Shown piece by piece: positions 7,898-13,671 of a stretch of DNA of 24,344 nucleotides. Both the position numbers and the translations under genes were made by a program. The notes beneath the pieces were generated by a model, which searched no databases, was not told where the DNA came from, and saw nothing but the letters and a program-made list of their open reading frames with translations. The stretch is from Vicinamibacteria bacterium (GTDB taxonomy: Bacteria > Acidobacteriota > Vicinamibacteria > Vicinamibacterales > UBA2999). Position 1 is the stretch's first letter; each line of letters starts with the position of its first letter. The stretch covers positions 1 to 24,344 of the forward strand of contig JAICEG010000015.1 in assembly GCA_025924295.1 (NCBI GenBank), in the 5' to 3' direction.

Positions 7898-10816
7898 TCA
7901 GAATCCGTATCGGAAGTTCAGCTGCGCGGTCCTCGTGGCGCCGATGATCGAGGAGACCTTGAGGAAGGTTCCCGGGATCCGGATGTCGTTCGCCGGCGTC
8001 GCAAAGTTCGCCCGATCGGTGACATTGAACACATCGAGGAATGCGTCGAGTGTGCGTCCGCCCGCGAAGGTGAAACGATACCCACCACGGACGTCGAGCG
8101 TGAAGTAGTCAGGCGCATACGCACCATTGCGGCCACCCTCGTAGTCGACGGTGATGACATCCTCGCCGATTCCCGAGTAGGTGCCGGCCGCCAGGTACTC
8201 ATTCGCGGTCGATCCGTTCTGGTCCATGTCGACCGCCGTGTTGATGAGCGAGAACGGTGTTCCACTGCGGGTTGACATGATGCCGCTGACTCGCAGGCCC
8301 TTGGTCTTCGGCACATCCCACGATCCACTCAGCGAGAGAATGTGCGGACGATCGACGTTGGTCGGCCCTTCCTCGGCATCGAGGCGCAGGTCGCCGAGAT
8401 ACTGAGAGCTGCTGCCGCTCTCGGCGCCGGCCGTCGTGTTGCCGGTGGCCTTGGAATACGCATACGACACGCGCGCCGTATAGCCCTTGCTGAACCGCTT
8501 GTTCCCCGAGAACTGGATGCTGTTGTAGTCGACCGAGCCCTCGTTCACCAGCGTGTCCACGCGGCCCGCGAATTCACCAACGCTGCCAACGAGCGGGTTG
8601 GTGCGAGTGACCGCCCCGGTGGCCAGCTGGTTGGCGCGCAGCGGAGGATTCAGATCCAGCAGGACGTACTGCTTCCGCGACTCGGAGTGAATGAGGTCCA
8701 CGCCCACCGCAAACGAGGGACCCAGCTGGGTCGTGTAGCCGATGCTGTACTGACGCGTCCAGGGCACCACGCGATCGGGGTTGTCGAAACGAACCGTGCC
8801 GACGTTGCGCGCGAGCGTTCCGGGCGGGAACATCGAGTCGAGCAGCGCACGGTTGACGGTCGGACCGTTCACGAGCATCGGATCGGTCGGGAACTGGCCG
8901 TTGCGCGGACCGGGGTCGATGTTGTTCAGCGGGAAGCTCGCGATGAACGAATCCGTGTAGCGGCCACTGGAGACCATCGGCGTCAGCGGTGTGAGCACCG
9001 TGCGCTGATAGAAGACACCGAACCCACCGTGCATGGCCGACGTGCCCTCGTCACTGAGCGCATAGGAGAACCCGACGCGCGGCGCGAAGTTGTTGAAGTC
9101 CTTCGGATAGCCGTCAGGGTCGCCCTCGAACAGCGGGTTGTCCCCGTTCGGCGTGGGGATGAGCTCCAGGTCGTATCGGACGCCAGCGCTCAACGTGAAG
9201 TTGTTGCCGATCTTCCAGCGATCCTGGGCGTAGGCGCTCGCATACGTCCCGTGCATCCGGTACTCCGAGACGCCTGGCACACGAATCTGGAGGCGCTCGG
9301 GGTACGTCGCCGCAGTGGTCGAGTTGAAGTCGAAGTCGCGCGGGAACGTGAAGGTGCCGTTCTGGTTCGTGAAGCTCCGGAAGTGGAGCGGAATGTAGCT
9401 GTAGACCATCCCGAACTTCAGCTCGTGATCGCCGGCCTTGTTCGGCACGAACCACGAGAATGAATCATCGGCGGTGTATCCGAACAGTCTCCGGATATCG
9501 GCCGTCGGGCTCTGCTGATCCTCGAATGAGGGGTGAACCAGGGTCGGCAGGAGTGCCGCCTGGTTGAATCCGTTGCTTAGGAAGCTCGGGTTGGCGAAAT
9601 GCAGGATCTCCGACGTGTAGGAGAAGCGGAACGTGTTGACCTTCGTGCTGCCGATGACCGAGCTGAGCGTGCCGACGAATGTCTGATCGACGTCCGTTTC
9701 TTCCGCGGTTCGTGGCTCCGTCCACATCTCGTTGAGCTGCCTCGGCTGCGGCGAGTTCTCACGCAGCCAGCGCACGCCCCACGTGTTGGCGGCGTTGATC
9801 TGATGGTCGAGCCGGACGAACGTGTTCCAGTTGCGGGTGATTTGCGCGTCCGTGCGGGCGAGATCCGGGCGGGTCGGGATGTTCACCGTGATCCCGTTGT
9901 CCATGATGATCCGCTCGACGCTGAAGAAGAAGTGCGCCTTGTCGCGGATGACGGGGCCGCCAATCGTCCCGCCGTACTGTTGCTGCGAGGAGTCGGCCTC
10001 CTCCAGGTTCTGCTTCTTCGCGAAGTAGTTCTGGGCGCTGAGATTCTGATCCTGGTAGAACGCGAACCCGCTGCCGTGGAAGACGTTGGTGCCCGACTTG
10101 GACACGGCGTTGACGATGGCGCCCGAGGTTCCGCCGTACTCGGCGTCGAACTGGCTGGTCAGCACCTTGAACTCCTGCACCGCTTCGATCGGCACCCGCG
10201 CCTGCGAGCTGGTGCCGCCGCCGGTCAGGCCGTCGTTGTTGTCGGAGCCGTCCATCGTGTAGTTGACGTTGCGCGCGCCCTGGCCGCCGACGCTGATCGT
10301 GTCGCCGCCGAAGGTCGAGGTCGACACCGTCGAGACGATGCCGGGCACCATGCCGAGGAATCCCGAGAAGCTGCGGTTGAACGACGGCGTGTTAACGAAC
10401 TCTTCAGCGCTGACGTGGCCGCCGACCTCCTTCGAGGTGGTGTCCACCAGCGGCGCCTCGGCGCTCACCGTCACGGTCTCTTCCAGGCCGCCGAGTTCCA
10501 GCATGACTTCCACGTTCGCCGTCCGGCCGACCTCGAGTCGCACGTCGTTGCGCTGGTAGGGACGAAACCCATCGAGCATGGCTTCGACCTGGTAGACGCC
10601 GGGATTCATGGCGCTGAGGAAGAACGACCCGTCGACTCCGCTGACCGTCGTGCGGAAGGTGCCGCTTTCCTGGTGACGGACCGTGACGGTGACTCCCGGC
10701 ATGACTGCCTGCTGAGCATCGACGATGCGGCCGCGCAGATCGGCCGTGCCCTGCTGGGCGCTGACGATGGCCATCGCGCACAACACGAAGACCGTGGCAA
10801 CAGAGATCCTTCTCAT
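7898..10816 (-). CDS. TonB-dependent receptor, Oar-like, with N-terminal carboxypeptidase-regulatory domain
   Basis: This 972-residue outer-membrane receptor starts with a signal peptide (cleavage near residue 20, VSAQ). A carboxypeptidase-regulatory-like beta-sandwich follows at about 25-105 (LRGRIVDAQQAVMPGVTVTV). The plug lies at about 110-245 (ETVTVSAEAPLVDT, GARNVNYTMDGSDNNDGLTGGG, EFDAEYGG-type motif). The rest is a beta-barrel ending in LNFRYGF with terminal Phe. This architecture matches the Oar-like receptors expanded in Acidobacteriota. The ATG at 10816 follows GAGGAG with six bases between, an excellent ribosome site. It heads a co-directional series with the RND pump, DUF5916 protein and M20 peptidase. 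Such receptors import large ligands using TonB-ExbBD energy or display surface proteins; the ligand here is unknown. Confidence 0.94.
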   Translation of the reverse strand: MRRISVATVFVLCAMAIVSAQQGTADLRGRIVDAQQAVMPGVTVTVRHQESGTFRTTVSGVDGSFFLSAMNPGVYQVEAMLDGFRPYQRNDVRLEVGRTANVEVMLELGGLEETVTVSAEAPLVDTTSKEVGGHVSAEEFVNTPSFNRSFSGFLGMVPGIVSTVSTSTFGGDTISVGGQGARNVNYTMDGSDNNDGLTGGGTSSQARVPIEAVQEFKVLTSQFDAEYGGTSGAIVNAVSKSGTNVFHGSGFAFYQDQNLSAQNYFAKKQNLEEADSSQQQYGGTIGGPVIRDKAHFFFSVERIIMDNGITVNIPTRPDLARTDAQITRNWNTFVRLDHQINAANTWGVRWLRENSPQPRQLNEMWTEPRTAEETDVDQTFVGTLSSVIGSTKVNTFRFSYTSEILHFANPSFLSNGFNQAALLPTLVHPSFEDQQSPTADIRRLFGYTADDSFSWFVPNKAGDHELKFGMVYSYIPLHFRSFTNQNGTFTFPRDFDFNSTTAATYPERLQIRVPGVSEYRMHGTYASAYAQDRWKIGNNFTLSAGVRYDLELIPTPNGDNPLFEGDPDGYPKDFNNFAPRVGFSYALSDEGTSAMHGGFGVFYQRTVLTPLTPMVSSGRYTDSFIASFPLNNIDPGPRNGQFPTDPMLVNGPTVNRALLDSMFPPGTLARNVGTVRFDNPDRVVPWTRQYSIGYTTQLGPSFAVGVDLIHSESRKQYVLLDLNPPLRANQLATGAVTRTNPLVGSVGEFAGRVDTLVNEGSVDYNSIQFSGNKRFSKGYTARVSYAYSKATGNTTAGAESGSSSQYLGDLRLDAEEGPTNVDRPHILSLSGSWDVPKTKGLRVSGIMSTRSGTPFSLINTAVDMDQNGSTANEYLAAGTYSGIGEDVITVDYEGGRNGAYAPDYFTLDVRGGYRFTFAGGRTLDAFLDVFNVTDRANFATPANDIRIPGTFLKVSSIIGATRTAQLNFRYGF

Positions 10817-11173
10817 GGACTACTCCTCAAATGGTGAGCACGCTGAGGTCCGCGTGTTGTGCGCGAGATGAGCAAGAGAAGGGCCACGCAACGATGGGAC
10901 GTCGTGACGTCAATAGAATCGGCGTCAACATCGGCACACTCGTCGTGCGCGTGCGATGCGAGCGATCCGGAATGAACAGATTTGTGCAAAACGCCGGTGC
11001 GCGCTGCGACAGGCTTGTTCGCATTGCGCGTCGGCCAGCCACGGCGAGCACATCGTGCCCGTGTAACCAGTGTTTTTGGGGTCAGCATGCGCGGGATCGG
11101 AGCGCGCGCACGCAGAGGAGGCCTTCAGATTTGTCGGCAGTTTTTGCGAGAACGCCGAAGACGTAGGACGCGA
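10817..11173. other. 357-bp gene-free region upstream of the TonB receptor
   Basis: No credible coding frame is present; short open frames on both strands have low-complexity Arg-rich products and no ribosome sites. It should hold the promoter and leader of the TonB-receptor series and the 3' end of the FMN-protein transcript. A tandem GACGTC-GT-GACGTC (10898-10911), containing the palindrome TGACGTCA (10905-10912), lies about 90 bp upstream of the receptor start. I could not support a -35/-10 pair, riboswitch or intrinsic terminator. Confidence 0.5.
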
Positions 11174-11722
11174 TCACTTCGCCGCGTCGGGCGGGACGAG
11201 GTACGCACGCGCGATCCGGCGCGCACTGTTTCGAATGGCGCGCGTGGCGCTGCCAACGGTGATCGTGGCGCGCGACACGGCATCGACATCGGCCCCGACA
11301 CGGAAGCGGTCGCGCACATCCTTCCCCCTGAATTGGGCCGGAAACTGCGGCGGGTCGATCGAGAAGTTGCCGTACGGCTCGTGGTGCTCGGTCACGATGA
11401 TGCCGGTGAGGAGTCCCCTGGTATCCATACCCACGAGGATCTTGATCGGCCCGTCATAGCCGCGCTCGAGCGGCTCCAGCTCGGTCGTCCAGAAGGCGAG
11501 GCCGAGCAGCGTCTGCGCGCCGGTCTTGCCATCTGTGGCGAACGCCTTGACGTGCGGCGGATCACCGCCCTTCAGCGAGAACGCGGCAGCGGCCGGGAAC
11601 AACCGCTTCATCAGCGCCGGATCGATACCTGACTGCGTGGCACCGCTAGCCATCCAGAGCAAAGCCAGCAGCGCCGTGCAGGCGACCCGTCCGCGACAGG
11701 GCTTTACTCCGTCGGCTCGCAT
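11174..11722 (-). CDS. Secreted stand-alone NosR-like FMN-binding domain protein
   Basis: This 182-residue protein has an N-terminal signal sequence (hydrophobic core about 13-27, then ASGATQ). The rest matches the periplasmic FMN-binding domain of NosR/RnfG/NqrC-type proteins (PF04205), with NosR-like landmarks ERGYDGPIKILVGMDTRG (about 86-103) and EPYGNFSIDPPQF. The C-terminal VDAVSRATITVGSATRAIR contains the Ser-Arg-Ala-Thr flavinylation-type motif (Thr153 is the likely attachment residue). Full NosR continues with membrane helices and 4Fe-4S clusters; this protein stops after the FMN domain. The ATG at 11722 lies inside the end of the upstream gene (19-bp overlap), so translation is probably coupled. 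No nosZ, apbE or rnf gene is in the window. Role in electron transfer is inferred from family. Confidence 0.8.
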   Translation of the reverse strand: MRADGVKPCRGRVACTALLALLWMASGATQSGIDPALMKRLFPAAAAFSLKGGDPPHVKAFATDGKTGAQTLLGLAFWTTELEPLERGYDGPIKILVGMDTRGLLTGIIVTEHHEPYGNFSIDPPQFPAQFRGKDVRDRFRVGADVDAVSRATITVGSATRAIRNSARRIARAYLVPPDAAK

Positions 11723-12165
11723 TCGCCGTAGTGCTGCGACACGTTCGGCTCTGAAACGAAGCCGGGAATGGCCATCTGCAGGTAATCGTGTCGCGACCGC
11801 ACGGCTCTCAGCGTTCCCTTCGGGCTCTTCTGCGACAGCACCGTGATCATCGTCAGGCTCCCCGCCATCGTCCGCTCCATGAAATGCACGCTGTTCTGCG
11901 TCAGGAGCGCGGTGGTGTGGGTCGTTCCGATGCGTGCGGTGCCACCGTCGATGTCGATCTCGTCGATGACCAGCGTCAGCTCCGGGCCTGGTTGTATCGC
12001 GGCTTTCGGCGTCCAGTCCTTCCACGATCCCGACGCCGCGGCCGGAAAGGCGCATTTGAGCATCCGGATCGCTTCCAGGGGGTTCTTCTTCTCGCCGGCC
12101 TGCGCGCTCGCATGGACGGGACACGCCAGCAGCGCCAGCAGCGACAGGCACAAGAGTGATCGCAT
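11704..12165 (-). CDS. Small secreted protein of unknown function
   Basis: This 153-residue product begins with a clear signal peptide (hydrophobic core LLCLSLLALLACPVHASAQA, cleavage near residue 22). The mature part, about 130 residues, looks like a small beta-rich domain with landmarks FPAAASGSWKDW, IDEIDIDGGTARIG, VHFMERTMAGSLTMITV and a C-terminal SQHYGECEPTE. Two cysteines remain after processing (Cys38 and Cys149) and might form a disulfide. The ATG at 12165 is chosen because it begins the signal peptide; an in-frame ATG at 12222 would add 19 residues that bury it. I saw no strong ribosome site. It overlaps the FMN-protein gene by 19 bp, so the two are probably made together. I do not recognise a named family. 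Confidence 0.75.
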   Translation of the reverse strand: MRSLLCLSLLALLACPVHASAQAGEKKNPLEAIRMLKCAFPAAASGSWKDWTPKAAIQPGPELTLVIDEIDIDGGTARIGTTHTTALLTQNSVHFMERTMAGSLTMITVLSQKSPKGTLRAVRSRHDYLQMAIPGFVSEPNVSQHYGECEPTE

Positions 12166-12247
12166 GTTCAGGCGAGACGGGAGCAAGAGCGGGACCACGT
12201 CGCAGACGATTGATTGCCACACGTCTTCGTCGACCAGAATGGCGGTT

Positions 12248-12263
12248 TGAACATTCCTGTCGA
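12248..12263. promoter_or_regulatory. Operator-like sequence between the unknown secreted protein and the FmdB gene
   Basis: TGAACATTCCTGTCGA matches the perfect palindrome at 19375-19390 in 13 of 16 positions, by my own alignment. It lies in the 208-bp divergent intergenic region, 83 bp upstream of the minus-strand gene and 110 bp upstream of the FmdB start. Function is inferred; a match of this quality could occur by chance. Confidence 0.2.
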
Positions 12264-12373
12264 TCGTCTTCAGTCGAAGCGACGGGATTGTTGGTCCTTG
12301 CTACTTCGTGCTTGGTCCTTCGTCCGTTCTGTGGTCGCTGGTTCATGGGTACGAAGGCTGCATTTCAGCCGGC

Positions 12374-12640
12374 ATGCCCATCTACGAGTACGAGTGTGAG
12401 CAGTGCGCCCACCGCTTCGAGCAATTGGTGCTCCCGGCGCAGGCGCGCCACGCCGTGGAACGAACCTGCCCGTCCTGCCGCGGCCGCGAGGTCCGGCAGC
12501 TGGTGTCGCTGTTTGCGGTTGATTCGGCGGCGACGCGCCAGATGAACAAGAGCCAGGGCCGGCGCGTCGCGCAGAAGGACTTAAAGGAACAAAGGCACGC
12601 CGAGATGGAGGCGATCGCCCACCATCATCGGGAGCACTGA
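12374..12640 (+). CDS. FmdB-family zinc ribbon protein
   Basis: This 88-residue protein opens with the family signature MPIYEYEC. Two CXXC knuckles, Cys8-Cys11 and Cys32-Cys35, would bind one zinc ion. The second half is charged and ends in a His-rich tail (HHHREH). FmdB-type proteins are named after a putative regulator of formamidase expression, but their function in most bacteria is not established. The ATG at 12374 is chosen because the family always starts at MPIYEY; an upstream in-frame ATG at 12308 adds an unrelated segment. It is the only plus-strand gene in the left 19 kb and converges on the first cytochrome gene with only four bases between stop codons. Confidence 0.88.
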   Translation: MPIYEYECEQCAHRFEQLVLPAQARHAVERTCPSCRGREVRQLVSLFAVDSAATRQMNKSQGRRVAQKDLKEQRHAEMEAIAHHHREH

Positions 12641-12644
12641 AGAC

Positions 12645-13079
12645 CTATTTGATTGCGTAGGTGCCGTCAGGTGTCTGGATGCGGTGCGCCTTGTGGCACG
12701 TGGCGCAGCTAGCGCCGATGGCCGTCGAGGCTGCGACCAGGTTGTCGTAGCTCTTGTCTTTTGCCGCCTTCTCCAGATCGTCAACGCCCTTGAGCGCCAC
12801 TTCCGTCAGCTTGACCGCATCGTCAACCTTCTTCTCGCTCCAGTACGCCAGCGTCGCCTTCAGCCCGGCGCGTAACACCGTGGCGTGCTTCTCGAGTGGC
12901 GTGTAGTCAGGATACGCACCCGCCGATTCGATCGTCTTCACCTCGGTGCGCATCGCCTGGCTCGCGACTCCCAGATCCTTCATCGCCTTCTGATACGCCT
13001 CGGTCGGCTTCTCATCTGCCGCAAGACTGCTACAGACGAGCACTGCACACGCACACATCACCCCAATGGTCGCTCGCAT
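12645..13079 (-). CDS. Cytochrome c'-like periplasmic haem protein, paralogue 1
   Basis: This 144-residue exported protein has a signal peptide (residues about 1-21, cleavage near SLAADE). A predominantly helical mature domain follows, with one C-terminal haem motif, CATCH (125-129), followed by KAHR. Size and C-terminal CXXCH fit the four-helix cytochrome c' group. It resembles the next gene upstream along its length: an EKPT-YQKAMK-LG start, a W-E-K--DA-K segment and a PDGTY-IK end. The ATG at 13079 has GAGAGGG three bases upstream. An in-frame extension to 13238 would pass through a heptameric repeat and is rejected. It may bind small gases or shuttle electrons, as family members do; no partner is shown directly. 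Confidence 0.85.
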   Translation of the reverse strand: MRATIGVMCACAVLVCSSLAADEKPTEAYQKAMKDLGVASQAMRTEVKTIESAGAYPDYTPLEKHATVLRAGLKATLAYWSEKKVDDAVKLTEVALKGVDDLEKAAKDKSYDNLVAASTAIGASCATCHKAHRIQTPDGTYAIK

Positions 13080-13090
13080 AGACCCTCTCG

Positions 13091-13178
13091 AACGAAGAAC
13101 TAAGAACGAAGAACTAAGAACGAAGAACCGGAACCTTGAACACGAACCCTGAACCGTGAACCCTGAACCGTGAACTAT
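13091..13178. repeat. Heptameric AACNNNG tandem repeat between the two cytochrome genes
   Basis: The tract reads as about twelve units with consensus AACNNNG on the plus strand. It begins with AACGAAGAACTAAG twice in tandem (13091-13118), passes through a degenerate middle, then has GAACCCTGAACCGT twice (13144-13171). It runs into the TAG stop of the upstream cytochrome (13175-13177). It occupies nearly the whole 95-bp intergenic gap and ends 12 bp before the downstream gene's start codon. It does not resemble coding sequence. Similar words occur near 12296-12320. A slippage-prone or dispersed satellite is likely. Confidence 0.75.
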
Positions 13179-13624
13179 TTGATCTCGTAGGTTCCGTCCG
13201 GCAGACGGACGCGATGAGCCGTGTGGCAGGGTGCGCACACACCGATCGCACCGATCTCACCGGTGGATGATGCGCCGGCGATGGCGGCCTGGGCGGCCAC
13301 GACGCCGGCGTGGTTCTGAGCCTTGGCGGCCGCAGCCAGTTCGCTCGCCGCCTTGGCTCCGTCCTGCGAGTACTTGATGGCGTCTTCGGCTTTCCTCTCC
13401 TGCCAGAACTTCAGGACCACATCGAAAATGGCCTGCATCGCAACCGCGTCCTGCTCGATCGCCGCGTAGTCGATCGACTTCAGGTTGTTGCGCAGCCGGT
13501 TGTTCACCGTGCCCAGCTCCTTCATCGCCTTCTGGTACTCCGGAGTGGGCTTCTCGTTGGCCTGCGCAGGAAATGCGAGCAACACGCCGACACACGCAAC
13601 GAACGTCAACAGTCTTGCTCGCAT
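13175..13624 (-). CDS. Cytochrome c'-like periplasmic haem protein, paralogue 2
   Basis: This 149-residue exported protein has a signal peptide ending near residue 22 (AQA-NEK). A helical mature domain carries a single haem motif CAPCH at 130-134, followed by TAHR and PDGTYEIK. It is a clear paralogue of the downstream gene, but has an Ala/Gly-rich insertion before the haem motif (GASSTGEIGAIG). The ATG at 13624 follows GGAGGGGAAC, a strong ribosome site; an ATG at 13636 would place that site inside the reading frame. It follows the ankyrin gene by 47 bp, with a short hairpin in between, so it may belong to the same transcript. Function beyond haem binding is unknown. Confidence 0.86.
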   Translation of the reverse strand: MRARLLTFVACVGVLLAFPAQANEKPTPEYQKAMKELGTVNNRLRNNLKSIDYAAIEQDAVAMQAIFDVVLKFWQERKAEDAIKYSQDGAKAASELAAAAKAQNHAGVVAAQAAIAGASSTGEIGAIGVCAPCHTAHRVRLPDGTYEIK

Positions 13625-13638
13625 GTTCCCCTCCACGG

Positions 13639-13656
13639 GTCCGGCTGAAGCCGGAC
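13639..13656. repeat. Short perfect hairpin, REP-like
   Basis: GTCCGGCTGAAGCCGGAC is a perfect inverted repeat with 8-bp arms and a 2-base centre. It lies between the ankyrin stop (13672) and the cytochrome ribosome site. No U tract follows on the minus strand, so it is not a standard terminator. It has the look of a dispersed short palindrome, but only one copy is present here. Confidence 0.5.
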
Positions 13657-13671
13657 ACTACGATCCCACTC

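Noticed and set aside
9599..10837. Long plus-strand open frame (412 codons) opposite the TonB receptor plug region
   Set aside because: Typical antisense shadow of a GC-rich gene; low-complexity Arg/Val/Ala-rich product without recognisable motifs.
11174..12346. 390-codon minus-strand frame extending the FMN-protein frame across the upstream gene
   Set aside because: Only the C-terminal 182 residues look like a protein family. The upstream part is Arg/Asp/Glu-rich and lies out of frame with the signal-peptide protein at 11704-12165.
13091..13178. Repeat tract considered as a CRISPR array
   Set aside because: Units are 7 bp with no spacers, and no cas gene is present; it is a simple tandem repeat.
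12645..13238. N-terminal extension of the first cytochrome to 13238
   Set aside because: The extension translates the heptameric repeat and the tail of the neighbouring gene. The ATG at 13079 has a ribosome site and starts a signal peptide.
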